From Membranipora membranacea (taxonomy: Eukaryota > Bryozoa > Gymnolaemata > Cheilostomatida > Membraniporidae), in NCBI GenBank assembly GCA_914767715.1, contig OU612066.1:38540283-38600282 (forward strand): DNA of 60,000 nt, given 5' to 3'. How positions within the stretch are numbered: the stretch's first letter is position 1; each line of letters begins with the position of its first letter. The notes beneath the pieces were generated by a model, which saw nothing but the letters and a program-made list of their open reading frames with translations, was not told where the DNA came from and did not search any database. Below, piece after piece: positions 1-10,627 of the stretch. A program made the position numbers and the translations under genes.

Positions 1-224
1 TTTTGACGTTGAAATCAATTTTTCTGAAACCAAGTTAAGTTTTCACTATAATATTTTAATATTACAAACTATTTCAATAATACTTTATGGTTTTGTAACC
101 TTTATATGATTTAATCACTGATAAATATCAATTACGACACCAAAGCCAAAGCCAATCAAAGAATGTATATTGTACGGAGTTTTCTTTAGCTAAGTACTAA
201 ACCACTGGCCTGTATACCTGTTTT

Positions 225-657
225 GTGATATCCCTGCTCATGTACTGTCTCCCCATATTGTACACTAGCCGTTTTTCTAGAAGTAAGAAAGACATTAGAG
301 ATGTAGTTAAACGAGCCTTGAGACTAGGGTTAGAAGACATAGACAGCATAGACAACATTATACAAAAGCGAACCAAAACACTGATGTTACAGATGATCCA
401 TGATTCCGACCACTTTATAAACAATTTTCTTGAACAATGTCCTTCGGGTCGCTACCGTCTTACCAAATACCGAAGCTCGTGGGGAAGAGACTGCTTCCTG
501 AGATCCATGAGCATAAAGCTCAATGAGTTTTTATAACTATTATTACTTATTTTCTATGTGCATTATTTTAGTCAGCATATGCAAGGATTTCTCCGAATAT
601 TAGCAAAGTACTGCAACCTATTTTTCGCAACACTGTATAGTGTTAGTGATCGAATGA

Positions 658-697
<40 letters not shown>
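225..697 (+). mobile_element. 3' fragment of a non-LTR retrotransposon (LINE)
   Basis: An open frame from about 225 to 536 encodes roughly 100 residues. They resemble the extreme C-terminus of a LINE reverse-transcriptase protein: a basic stretch (RSKKDIRD), a helical region, then SGRYRLTKYRSSWGRD before the stop. About 120 bp of 3' UTR follow, and then an AATC microsatellite (657-695), a usual 3' tail for Jockey/CR1-type elements. The catalytic RT is absent, so this is a 5'-truncated dead copy. It lies tail-to-tail with the minus-strand LINE that starts near 700. Family assignment rests on the tail and the general look of the protein only. Confidence 0.55.
657..697. repeat. AATC microsatellite between two LINE 3' ends
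   Basis: About ten tandem AATC units. Read on the plus strand they form the tail of the upstream LINE fragment. Read on the minus strand (ATTG units) they directly follow the AT-rich 3' end of the large minus-strand LINE. The array may be the fused tails of two tail-to-tail insertions. Confidence 0.8.
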
Positions 698-797
698 TAT
701 ATTATGAACTTTTATTAACCACCGATCAATGCATGAAGCAAATAAGACCATGTGAAAACAAAAAAACAAAAGAAGCAATAAGAAGGCATTGATGTAT

Positions 798-1322
798 TTA
801 TGAGTATTTATAAAAAAGGCTTTTTCTGCAAAGAGCAGTATTGGATTTAGGGAGGGTCCTGGTTTTATGATGGTGCCTGTCATTTGTTGCTAGGTGATGT
901 AGATGATGGTGATGTGGATGGCTGGTGTTCTTTCTCACATTATTGACATACTTTAGGCAGCATATGTCTAGATAAACACTCAGTTCTGTTAAATGTAATG
1001 CTGCAAGACGCTCATCATACTGTTCTAACCATGGCAAAATAACCCTGAGACATAACTTCTGTAGTCTTTCAAAAATCTCCTTGTCCCCTTTCGATAAGTA
1101 TGGGAACCAACTTGGTGCTGCGTACGAGATCACTGACAGAACTCTTGATCTATAAAATGTGACCAGACTAGACGTGGAGACCCCAACTTTCCTGAGCCGA
1201 ATAATGGCATGCACAGCTGGCCTTAACTTACTTATTACAGAGTCCATGTGAGCACTGAATCTCATATGATTGTCAAAGCAAACCCCTAAAAGTTTGACTG
1301 ATGAATTTTGTGAGATGGTCAT
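798..1322 (-). pseudogene. LINE ORF2, C-terminal part of reverse transcriptase
   Basis: A 174-residue frame continuing ORF2 after a frame break at 1322-1412. It has the typical post-catalytic region of Jockey/CR1-like RTs: VKLLGVCFDNHMRFSAH (the KxLGVxxD motif), RLRKVGVS, the SYAAPSWFPYLS block and LQKLCLRVILP. The C-terminus is His-rich (HPHHHHLHHL), apparently from a low-complexity CAT/GAT stretch. It is separated from the catalytic domain by the frame break and so is not part of a functional enzyme. Confidence 0.75.
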
Positions 1323-1411
1323 TTATCATGATAGGATCACAGTTGATGTTATTTTGAAGGGTTAGGGTCAGTGATTGTGACTTAGTGACGTTTAACAGCA
1401 TTGAATTTTCT

Positions 1412-3232
1412 TCACACCAGCTTGCCGCATAACTGTAGAGGATTGTCATGAAATATGAGAGATGCTTTATGAGATGTCGAGTTTTCTATGTGCACTTCCG
1501 AGCTTTCTACCACATTATAAACTGTAGTGTCATCTGCATATTTGATACAAGGTATTTCGGGCAGCAGATCATGCACAAAAATGTTCCACAAGAGCGGTCC
1601 CATAATAGTACCCTGTGGAACTCCGATTTTGCAACACTCATATGATGAATATACATCTGCGTACCTCACTCTCTGCCATCTATCATTGAAGAAACTCATC
1701 ATCAGTCTGACGAGACTAGGACTGATATTTAAGGCTAGAAGTTTTTGAATAGCAATGTGTGGAAGCACTTTATCAAAAGCTTTGCTGAAATCCAGCATCA
1801 AAGCCTGAACAGCAACATTCTGTTTATCATCCAGACTAGATGCAATTTCCATTGTAAACTTCACTAGAGTGTCAGTGGTGCTCATTCCTTTAGTATATGC
1901 ATACTGATCATCAAAACTGGGGAGTTCCGCCTTGATCAGCTCAGATATGATTTTCTCCGTAACTTTTCCTACATGGAAGAGCAACGAGATAGGTCTGAGC
2001 TCCTTGAAAGTAGGTGTCTTCACTTTATTCAATGGAGTAACTTTTGCTCTTTTCCAAAGCGTGGGGAAATGATCGCTTTCAAGAATTTTGTTGATTATAT
2101 TAGTTATTGGAAGTGACAACAGATGTGCGTTGTTTTTGGTGACCCAGCTAGGATAATCCTCTCTATTAGTAGACTTGTGAGTGTTTATACCTCTAAGATG
2201 TTTGAAGACTTCCATTTCATTAACAGAGACAGAAACACAATCATCAGGTAAAGAAGGGTATATGGGCACATAGCTTTGATGTCCATCGAGGTAATAGGTG
2301 TTTAACTGTTCTACAAACTGAGAGTGGGACAGCCAGTTACCATTCATCGATATGAACAGTGCAGGACGTGCATTGTGCCAGTCTCCAGTGAGCTGTTTGA
2401 GGTTTTTCCACCAGCTTTTGCTACCTTGAACAGTCTCATTCACATTATCCGAAGTCTGCTTAGCCAGTTGTTGTTTAAGTTGTGATGACAGCATCTTGGC
2501 CAAGAATTTCCAGGTTGGGTTGTTTTTCTTATGAGCTCTCTGTTTAGCACGCTGAAGTTTGCGGATTAGTGGTGATGTTAATACCGGTTTCCCAGAAGGA
2601 ACGCGCACGCTCCTAACTGGACAATGTTTCTCTAGTATACCATTGATAGTGTTGTGAAGGATATCAACCTTCTCATCAGCTGTGTTTGCATTGAAAAGAT
2701 TTGACCATGAGAGGGAGGACAACTCTCTTGTTACAGCTACTTTCGAGGCAGGAATGATGCTGCGTTTTCTTATGGTACTGTAATTCGGAGCTCTCTTGCT
2801 ATTTACCGAAGGCACAGAAATGGCACAGTGATCGTTAGTCAAAATTGGTGGCAAAGACACACAACCCGATTCAACGTACTCAGCAATATCTGTGAATATG
2901 AGATCTAAACAACTGTCATATCGAGTAGGGAATTCCACTATCTGTTGAACTGGGATAATGTTTGTTATTGACTCAGTATCCAGGTCGTTAAAATCTCCAC
3001 AGATGAATAATTTTGCTGATGAGTGATTATGCAGTGGTTTGGAAACAGTGGATATAATGTGGTCCACTGTCTCATCCTTTGACAATTTCGGCAAACCTGG
3101 GGGGTGGTAAATTACAGCAAATATAACCAATGGCATTTTTGCTTGGTGAATCATAAACCAGTAGGCAGATACAGATCGGTCAGAATATGTACATAGCTTC
3201 TGCACAGAAGGAAGAACGCAGTTTTCGGACAC
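1412..3232 (-). pseudogene. LINE ORF2: partial APE-type endonuclease plus reverse transcriptase
   Basis: A 606-residue open frame. The N-terminus begins in the middle of an apurinic-type endonuclease: AVIYHPPG (the YRPP-like motif), ICGDFND (catalytic Asp/Asn) and LTNDHCAIS (the SDH-like His). The N-terminal endonuclease half with its Asn and Glu motifs is missing. The RT domain follows, with LRPISLL, FDQYAYTKGMSTTDTL, MLDFSKAFDKV (first catalytic Asp), GVPQGTIMGPLLWNIF and KYADDTTVY (catalytic YADD). The frame then runs into other sequence, and the rest of RT lies in another frame at 798-1322. The RT core itself is uninterrupted, which points to a fairly recent copy. Confidence 0.85.
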
Positions 3233-3259
3233 ATTGTTGTTTGTGTTGAAATTCTCTAG

Positions 3260-4094
3260 TCAATCGGAACTTGAGGGTGAAGACTCAGTTGCATGAACAG
3301 ATCTAGAGAGCATTGCTTGAGATAATTTCAGATATACTGGGCAAGTTATGGATGACGCTCGATGATCTCCCTTACAGTTGATACAATTAGGGACCTCAGA
3401 ACATTTATCGCCATGGTACGCACCACCACAGTTGAAACAGGCTCTTTGATTGGGGCAAGATGATGCTTTGTGCTTGCATCCATGGCAGTTGTAGCATCTA
3501 ATGACAGATGGCATGTTGTACTCTTCGACCACGAAAGTAAGGCTATTAGAGCGCACTCTATCTTTCATGGCTTTTTGTAGAAGTTCGGGAGATTTAAAGT
3601 ATACCCTGACAGATCTTGTAGGATTTTTAAACTTAGTTATTCTAGAAACCGGTTGTTTCACCAAATCCTCTCTGTTCAAGGTCCCTCACAATGTCAGCCT
3701 CATCAACGAAAAAAGGAACACCTTTCATAACTCCGACCGATATGGCCTGGGACTGTCGGATAGGTTTTCTAACCGAAGATTGTCCAAATATGTTTGGTGA
3801 CCATTTGGTGATGGCAGTATCGACAATTCTTTCTTCGCTGAATTGCACACAGAACTTTTTGAAGCAGTTATTACTGCGTCTACTAATTCTCTCAATAGTA
3901 ATGTCGCTGTCGAGTCCACCTATAGCTTTTCTGATGTCGTCATCATTCTTGACGATATCACCCTCTCTTTCAACAGTTACTACGATATTCTTTTGTGGTT
4001 TGAATGTGATGGTACGCTTATGTCTCTCATGCTTTTGCATCTGTTTATCAGAGTTTTGGTTTTTCATTGCTTGTGCTAACTGAGCAAATGTCAC
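3260..4094 (-). pseudogene. LINE ORF1: gag-like protein with CCHC zinc knuckles
   Basis: Two overlapping frames (4094-3642 and 3679-3260) make one gag-like protein split by a frameshift near 3660. The first half is basic and then acidic (KNDDDIRKAIGGLDSD) and contains a region like the fold found before the knuckles in Jockey gag proteins. The second half carries three consecutive Cys-rich knuckles beginning CYNCHGCKHKASSC, CFNCGGAYHGDKC and CINCKGDHRASSITC. That arrangement is diagnostic of Jockey-type ORF1, which binds the element RNA. The protein ends SSPSSSD only 28 bp before the ORF2 frame, where the endonuclease N-terminus is missing. Confidence 0.8.
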
Positions 4095-4359
4095 CTTGTT
4101 AGCAGTTACTGATTGAGAGACCTTGAAGTTTGAAGTTTGTTTATTGCCTAAATTCTAATATCCATCCTGTGATAGGTTGATAGCATCGAATGTACAGCAC
4201 ATACATGGAAAAATAAAAATAAGAGGAGTCTGAGCTGCATTAGTTAAAAATCGCATATAAAATTCAAAAAAGGTATTTTGTCTTTTGGTTGTTCTACACT
4301 TGGATGGCCTATATTTATCTATTTTTGCTCTACGAGCAGATGTTCTGTTTGTGTTTATT

Positions 4360-5466
4360 TTAATACGAGAGTTCAAGGGGTGATTGCTGTGTTTTGAATT
4401 GTTCTACCTCTTTCTTCAAGCTGGAGTTCTCGTTAGTAATTATGTTAACTTTTCGTTCCAAGTTATTAATTCTTTCAAGTGCAGACAACAGTTGTAATTG
4501 AATGGCTTCAATAGTGGACATTTTTGTCGGTGTGTGCTGGTTAGTTGTATCACAATGAGCTGTGTCGGCTAGTAGACTACTAGCCGAGTGATTAGTGGAT
4601 GATCGTGGCATACTATCACCCTCCGCCGCCCAATATGAACAACCTGGCATATCATGACAATATTTCTTGGCCTGCATCCTTTCAGTACAAGCATCATTTT
4701 CAGTACAATCGACCATAGCTGACCTTTTATTACGCTTTATTAAGGAAGAGTGTCTATCTATTTCCATAAGTGTGTCTTTGCAGACAGCTTCCACTATAAT
4801 GTTGATATCTTGAGGTTGGTCTCTGCTCTCACAGTCATCACCATTTTGTGTATACCGGGGTGATGTATGGCAAAAGGTGATGGCATCCTGATGAATTGCA
4901 GATGTGCTTTGTGTATTATTAGATGACAGATTCAGAGAAGAGCAATGTGACCTGCAGTGATCTACCTTCACAGATCCTCCTCTTAGTTCTTGAAGGGCAT
5001 CCTGGCAGGCTGACTTTATATAGTCATTTAACTCATTTGACTTCTGCACGGGGATCTCAGACATGATATCTTGATAGACATGCGTGAACAAATCAATGTT
5101 ATGTCTTAAGGCACTCGTGTGATTAACTAATATGGTATTGGTCGTATGATAGAAGTTAATTGTGAAGTAGACTTCTTCACTGTTTTTCTCATTATTCATT
5201 GTTATTTTGGTATGTACCACTAGACCAGATTTGTCCTTGTTGTCGCAAATATCAGCCCCATGTCCACAATGTTCAATGTATGACAGAAAAGATGATCGCA
5301 TATATTCGTAGGTTGCAGAGCTGTAGTGACCTACTATTTGAGGATCACGGGCATTCCCTTTGATGGTTAGCTCACCTTGGTAATTCAGTCTGTTGGTGGC
5401 ATTCTTAATCTTTTGGTTGAGTGCCTTTGCACGATCCATAGCATAAGGTAGTAAATTATCCGACAT
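4360..5466 (-). CDS. 368-residue ORF at the 5' end of the LINE, coiled-coil protein of unknown function
   Basis: The longest intact frame of the LINE's 5' half, with an ATG at 5466. Residues 1-165 look globular and include VYFTINFYHTTNTILVN. As far as I recall, that hydrophobic motif recurs in N-terminal ORFs of invertebrate LINEs. The middle is Ser/Thr- and Cys-rich and low in predicted structure. The last 60 residues form a heptad-rich coiled coil (LQLLSALERINNLERKVN and on). The stop is followed by about 200 bp of AT-rich DNA before the gag-like frame. It may be a first ORF of the LINE or the head of a broken ORF1. There is no sign of introns. Confidence 0.6.
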   Translation of the reverse strand: MSDNLLPYAMDRAKALNQKIKNATNRLNYQGELTIKGNARDPQIVGHYSSATYEYMRSSFLSYIEHCGHGADICDNKDKSGLVVHTKITMNNEKNSEEVYFTINFYHTTNTILVNHTSALRHNIDLFTHVYQDIMSEIPVQKSNELNDYIKSACQDALQELRGGSVKVDHCRSHCSSLNLSSNNTQSTSAIHQDAITFCHTSPRYTQNGDDCESRDQPQDINIIVEAVCKDTLMEIDRHSSLIKRNKRSAMVDCTENDACTERMQAKKYCHDMPGCSYWAAEGDSMPRSSTNHSASSLLADTAHCDTTNQHTPTKMSTIEAIQLQLLSALERINNLERKVNIITNENSSLKKEVEQFKTQQSPLELSY

Positions 5467-5499
5467 TTCTACATTCTGAGATGTCGATTCTCGCCCTGT

Positions 5500-6042
5500 A
5501 ACCTGATTTTTTTTGCCACTTTTTTATTATTGAGATGATTTAAATCTCAGGATACAAGACGTAGCTAAAGAATGATAATATACGATCATAGCTTGTCCCA
5601 TATTTAGTCACATCCTTCTCAGAACATACTATAATATAGTAACCACTCATGTATGATTTTATTTATGACTGATATCTTATCTTCAATCATAACCCAGAAA
5701 CAAGCTTTAGTAAAAAGAATTATAATACTATTTAATTCCAATATACTTGATGGTTTGCTATTTCTTGTCATACAGCTCAGCCAATATCTAATATTCAGTT
5801 TTATTTCATTGTCATATATATAAATACATTCTTATTTGTTTTATTTGTGTATTTTAATTCAATGCATTCTCAATGCAGCTCCATTTCTATATTTTTTGTG
5901 AGTCCTTTCCTGAAGATATATTGGATCGATGTTGCTTTACCTGCCAAAATCTTTATATAATAAAAATCATTCTTTAGCTACGTCTTGTATCCTGAGATTT
6001 AAATCATCTCAATAATAAAAAAGTGGCAAAAAAAATCAGGTT
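5500..6042. mobile_element. 543-bp foldback (MITE-like) element with 77-bp perfect inverted repeats
   Basis: Positions 5500-5576 and 5966-6042 are exact reverse complements (ends AACCTGATTT... and ...AAATCAGGTT). They enclose about 390 bp of AT-rich, non-coding sequence. Each arm holds a smaller palindrome (GAGATGATTTAAATCTC-like). I find no convincing target-site duplication. The element sits between the 5' end of the minus-strand LINE and a plus-strand LINE remnant. Perfect arms imply a recent origin or gene conversion between arms. Confidence 0.75.
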
Positions 6043-6650
6043 TTTCTGAGTTATCAGAACAGTAACGACAATCACCTTAATTTTTTTAGTCTTGTAGATA
6101 TCATTATATCTAATTGCAATTCAAGACTTTTTTTATTACGCCAACTTAAGGTGCTAGGTATGAATACCAACGGTTTATTTAAATATTATTGTGCCAGCAT
6201 ACGATATTTAGCCACATATGCTGCTCCTGCTTGGTTTTTACTTTTAAATGATTGTGACATTGTGCGCCTTGAAAGAATCCAGCGATCGGCCACAAGGACC
6301 ATTTTACCAGACCTATGTTATGAAGAAAGGCTGGAGTTCTTAAATCTATCCTCATTACATGATTTTATTTTGGATCAGAGCAAGAGGCATTTTGTTGAAA
6401 TAGCTGATGATCAAACACACCCTCTTTTTAATCGTATTTTCAGGAACGAATGTAGAACATCTTCTCGCTGCAAAACCATTTTTAGACCTAAACTATGTAG
6501 GTCCCAAAAACGTGCCAAATCCTTTTTCCCTTTTTTATGACTCATTTTAATAATCTTCGCTCTTAGTCATTTTTATCCCAATACTGGAAGCATTCAATTT
6601 TATCGATACCATGATATCGGATGCATAAATAAACTAAACTAAACTAATGT
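6043..6650 (+). mobile_element. 5'-truncated LINE, RT C-terminus and tail
   Basis: An open frame at 6151-6540 (129 residues) has the post-catalytic RT signature IRYLATYAAPAWFLLLN and RIQRSATRTILPD, and ends in a basic C-terminus. It is related to the C-terminus at 798-1322 but is a different family. The 3' UTR ends in AACTA-type repeats at about 6627-6646, the expected LINE tail. No catalytic RT remains. Confidence 0.65.
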
Positions 6651-6914
6651 AAACCATGCGTGAGCTAGAAGTAGAAACGAAGATAACGACAAACGTTGTT
6701 CTGTGTTTCCTGTTATCTATATTTGTTGCTGTTGCATGTACTTTAATTTCCTGTCAGTACTAGTGATAGCAAATGAGACAGTGATTACAATTACTGGTAA
6801 GATAAAAAGTGAAATAAAAATTAGAGCTAGCTCATATTGCTCTGTTTTACAATGTGGTAATGTAAAAATGTGAGAAAATAATATTACACAAATTACTATA
6901 GCATATTAATTAGA

Positions 6915-7500
6915 CTAGTATACACAGAAATTAATAAAGTCTAAAAAGGTTTTTATTAGCAAGGGCCCTCCTAGTACGAGCTGGATTGAAGCGACCACTT
7001 CTTGCTGAGATACGCCCACCCGTCTTGATGTAGTCATGGAGGGCGTGAGATGTGTCTGAGTGAATGCGATCGGCGTATCGTTGGCTTTGGTGCTCCATTG
7101 GTATAGTGACATTTTCTAGCCCTACTGTGTCTGTGTTGTGCAGTCTGTTTTCAGTGTTTTTGATATGAGGGTATATCAGGCGGAGGCGGAGGCAGTGTCT
7201 TTGGTATTTGTCCAATCTCTCCTTGTCTGTCTTACTCAGCGGCGGATACCAGCTCGGACACCAGCGCGGATACCAGCGGCGCGAGGCTGTGTATATTAGG
7301 AGTGGTATGATGCATGCTTAATAATACTGAGTAAGGCCATTGGTAATGACTCCTACTTTTCTGAGTTTGCAGATTGCATGAAAAGCAGGTCTAAATTTTT
7401 CAATAGTTTTGTCCAAGTGCTGAGTGGGAGCGAAGATGTTGGTCAAAAATAACACCCAACAGTTTCATCGTACAGGCCTCGGCCACCTCGGATACATTCA
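6915..7500 (-). pseudogene. Degenerate LINE RT C-terminus
   Basis: Reading the minus strand from about 7500 gives a broken RT C-terminus. A KLLGV-like block (NCWVLFLTN in the present frame) is followed by FRPAFHAICKLRKVGV, an in-frame stop near 7320, a YTASRRWYP block and LSKTDKERLDKYQRHCLRLR. The open part (7215-6931) ends SGRFNPARTRRALANKN. Around 7240-7290 a short CAGCGCGGATAC-type duplication expands the WYP motif. The order of motifs matches the RT tail at 798-1322, so this is an older relative. Confidence 0.6.
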
Positions 7501-8576
7501 TTTATATCGGGCTGGTGTTGAGCTGGTGTCTGTTGAATATATGAGAGCAATGGCATTAAATTAAATAAGTCGCTTACAACAGACTCTAAGTCCTTCCTGC
7601 ATTTTAAACAACCCTTAAGATCAGATTTCCCTCCCTCTCACCCTGTATCAAAGTAGATCAATATAAACCTTTATTTCAAATATAAGGGTTGTCTGATTGT
7701 CATCACTGCAACTGTGCAACAGCAACTCCCAGAATTATGTCAGGAAATCATCAATCCTTTGTAAAAGGACAGTCCTGACTTTTCTCTCGGCAACAAGAAA
7801 AAATTGTCTGCATGACGAGGCTGAGATCAGTCTACTACTTGGTCAGAAAGCCTGAGAGTTAACAAATGTTAAATTATTGTTAACATAGAAGGCTTTGAAG
7901 GTGTTGAAGATATTGTCCTATGGTCCTATAATCCAACAATTTAAGACTTTCTGTCTTCTCTGTGTTATGACGCTGACTGTTATGTCTGGCTGTCAGTCAT
8001 TGATTTCACTTACTAAATCTGCACAACAAGTATGCATTGTTTCGCTTCTAAGCTTTCTCTAGCCTTATTGCTAACTATGTGTGAGATAATTGGTGATACA
8101 AAATGGATATATATCTTATAATGGGGGAGATTGGCAGCTTTTAGAAATCCTGATCTCCAATTTCTGCACCTATCTGATTGTGTGAGTGAAACATGTAGTG
8201 AACTCAACTAACGTTACCGATTCTTTTTCACCATTAGGCCGACTATATAATATATGAAATTTTTCCCATAAAAACCATTCCCCTGGATGCAGCTAGATAT
8301 TGATGTTTGTACATATAACATTATTAAAAGTGTTTTGTCTGTTTGACAAAAAGCTGCAGGTTTGTTAAAGAAAAATGAGTTTTTATGGAATATCTGATTT
8401 TTCTGCTATCTCTCCTATCAGAGTAGAATGATTTTATCATAAGATCAGTTAATTTGTCATACTAAATATTGTTATATCAGTCAGTCACAAAATTATCTCT
8501 ACATACACAGGGGTATAAAACAGGCTACAATATAAACACAGGGAAATTGGAGAAATAAAATTTTTTCTTGGTGTGT
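7501..8576. other. No gene seen; intergenic, AT-rich
   Basis: About 1.1 kb between two LINE remnants. Only short frames without recognisable motifs are present on either strand. No tRNA boxes, long tandem repeats or clear inverted repeats were noticed. It may be older unrecognisable transposon sequence. Confidence 0.6.
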
Positions 8577-8717
8577 GTTTAGTATACTACTTACTTACTT
8601 GGTACTTGAAGGTTAATCGCCAACTTCTGTGAGAAGGTTGTGGCAATATGTCATCTCGTCTGTCCGTCTCCGTTCAGGGTCTGCAACGTAGGGTCGGTAG
8701 ATCGATCGCCATCAACC

Positions 8718-9824
8718 TTAGCCTGCCACTGGGGGTCCATCGAGGAGGGTGCTGCCGATCGGTAGGGCGTTCCACAGTTTAGCAGTGCTCACAAAGAAGC
8801 TGTTCTGGTGCAGTTTGGTATTGCAGTGAGGGATAAAATACTGCGATTGGTGTTTCCTTGACTGTCCAGCATGTGTAGGATGTGGAGAGAGGTAGTCAGT
8901 GATGTTAACAGCAACCTTGTTGTAGTGCATAGCGCGGAAGGTGCCGAGCCTTCTTCTCTCCCTCCGGTCTTTGAGTGTGTCCCACTCCAGGTCCTCCAGA
9001 AGTTTTGTAGTGCTGGTGGTGTGATCAGTTCTTCTGACATTGGACACCATCCGGGCTGCTCTTCTTTGGACTGCTTCAATGGAGTTTATCTGAGTATTGG
9101 TCAGAGCTCCATCCCACACCGTGCTCGAGTACTCAATGACGGGTCGTACCAGATATTTGTAGGCCCGACTTCTCAAGTCCGGGAGCGACGGGGGGATAGT
9201 TCTGCTGACATAGCCAAGTCTACCCGATGCTTTACTGGTGATAAACGTACTGTTTTCATTCCATCTCAGTGTGTTTTCCAACTTGATTCCTAGGTATTTC
9301 ACTCCGGTAGCTTTTGGCATGTCAATGTTGTGCAAGGTGAAGGTATTGTTCACACCTCGCTCTCGTTTTCGGCTGAACTTGATATGCTCGCATTTGAGAG
9401 CATTGAATTTCATTTTCCATTCTTTCTCCCAAGTCTCTAGTGTGTGGAGGTCTTCTTGGAGTTTATCTCGATTGTCAGCAGTATTATAGATGACAGTGTC
9501 ATCCGCAAATAGTCTGACATTGGACCTGACAGAGTCAGGGAGGTCATTGATGAAGATGGTGAAGAGTAGGGGCCCAATGACTGAGCCTTGGGGAACTCCT
9601 GATGTTACTTTACAGGGAGTGGAAGGAAAGCCATCCACAACCACGACTTGGGTTCTCTTTGAAAGGAAGTCCTCAATCCATCTGGTGGCTTGATTATTGA
9701 CTCCGATGTTTTTTAGCTTGTGGACAAGTTTGACATGGTCAACCTTGTCGAAAGCTTTCGCGAAGTCTAAGAAGCAAGCATCAACTTCTTTCCCTTGGTC
9801 CATGAGTGCCGAGATATCTGCCAA
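8718..9824 (-). pseudogene. LINE reverse transcriptase, catalytic and C-terminal part
   Basis: 368 residues. Motifs in order are ACFLDFAKAFDKVDH (first catalytic Asp), SGVPQGSVIGPLLFTIFIND, RLFADDTVIYN (catalytic FADD box), KCEHIKFSRK, TGVKYLGIKLEN and the C-terminal RPVIEYSSTVWD and EAVQRRAARMVSN blocks. It ends with a FFVSTAKLWNALP-type tail common in Jockey/CR1 elements. All catalytic residues are present. The copy is non-functional because it lacks the 5' half and has a frame break at its N-terminal edge. Confidence 0.85.
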
Positions 9825-9836
9825 AAGCTCTACGAG

Positions 9837-10115
9837 CTACGACTCACAACATCGTTTCGGTCGAAATCCATGTTGTTTTGGTGTCAGTTTCTCTGTAGTC
9901 TCCAGGTGGTGTGCTACTTTGCTAGTGATGATATGCTCAAGTAGTTTGCTCGCGACACAGGTGAGGCTAATGGGTCGGTAGTTTGAAGGCTGGTATTTAT
10001 CTCCTTTTTTGAAGACTGGACAGACTCGTGCTTTCCTCCAGTCGGATGGTATCGTTGAGGTGTCCAGGGATCTCTGAAAGAGATGGGTTAAAGGTCCTGC
10101 TAATACTGGTGCCAA
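9837..10115 (-). pseudogene. LINE reverse transcriptase, N-terminal fingers
   Basis: 92 residues, starting with LAGPLTHLFQRSLDTSTIPSDWR and including VCPVFKKGD and SNYRPISLTCVASKLLE (the NYRPISL motif), then KQHGFRPKRCCES before a stop. The next LINE frame resumes immediately after with the region upstream of the first catalytic Asp, so the stop comes from a small indel at 9824-9837. Confidence 0.8.
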
Positions 10116-10140
10116 CTGCTTTAATAGTCTTGTCAGTCTC

Positions 10141-10627
10141 CAGTTGATTTTACACCAAGTCTTATGCCTAATTAGCTCTCATATAGAAGGCAGCAGATAA
10201 GTCTACACAGAACTTATTGTGCTATAAATGTGTTTGGTAAATCAAGGAGTAATTAACTCCTTGGGTAAATGTCCATCCGCCCCCACACATTTCTGTAAAC
10301 GGGTCATCTACCTTGAAGAAAAAATACCAGCAGTGTTAACTGGCCATCGATTTCACTTCACCTTGTATCAATCTTGAAGTGTGAGGACTATCAGGAACCA
10401 AACCGGATGGTATTTGGCAACTGTTGGTCACCAAATACCTATTTACCAATGATCGGACACACGGCAGCTGCAAGGCAAGCATCAGGATAGGTTCTTAGCG
10501 CAACAGAACAGCTGCTTAGCACACACAAGTAAATGGCTACCAGTGGATAAGTAACCTCAGTTCTCAGGCACCCACCTGAGATAAAACTAGATAAAATCTA
10601 GAGATGAGATAAAATAATTGCAAAACA
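10141..10627. other. No gene seen; intergenic
   Basis: Short frames only, with no recognised repeat or RNA gene until the tRNA at 10628. Confidence 0.6.

Larger units (their letters stand above)
698..5480 (-). mobile_element. Near-complete but broken Jockey/CR1-like LINE
   Basis: A minus-strand non-LTR retrotransposon with its parts in order. From the 5' end (high coordinates) these are a 368-residue ORF with a C-terminal coiled coil (5466-4360), a gag-like ORF1 with CCHC zinc knuckles (4094-3260), and ORF2 with endonuclease and reverse transcriptase (3232-1412, continued at 1322-798). The 3' end is AT-rich and meets an ATTG microsatellite. Reading frames are interrupted between 4360 and 4094, near 3660, at 3260-3232 and at 1412-1322, and half of the endonuclease is missing, so the copy is inactive. 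Its 5' end lies within about 20 bp of the foldback element at 5500-6042. Confidence 0.8.
8577..10140 (-). mobile_element. 5'-truncated Jockey/CR1-like LINE, RT domain almost intact
   Basis: A minus-strand element that begins inside the RT domain near 10140 and ends in an AAGT microsatellite tail (8587-8602). Two frames, 10115-9837 and 9824-8718, together give a nearly continuous RT broken by one small frame disruption at 9824-9837. It has no endonuclease or ORF1, as expected after 5' truncation during insertion. Its residues differ clearly from the LINE at 698-5480, so the window holds at least two distinct families. Confidence 0.85.
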
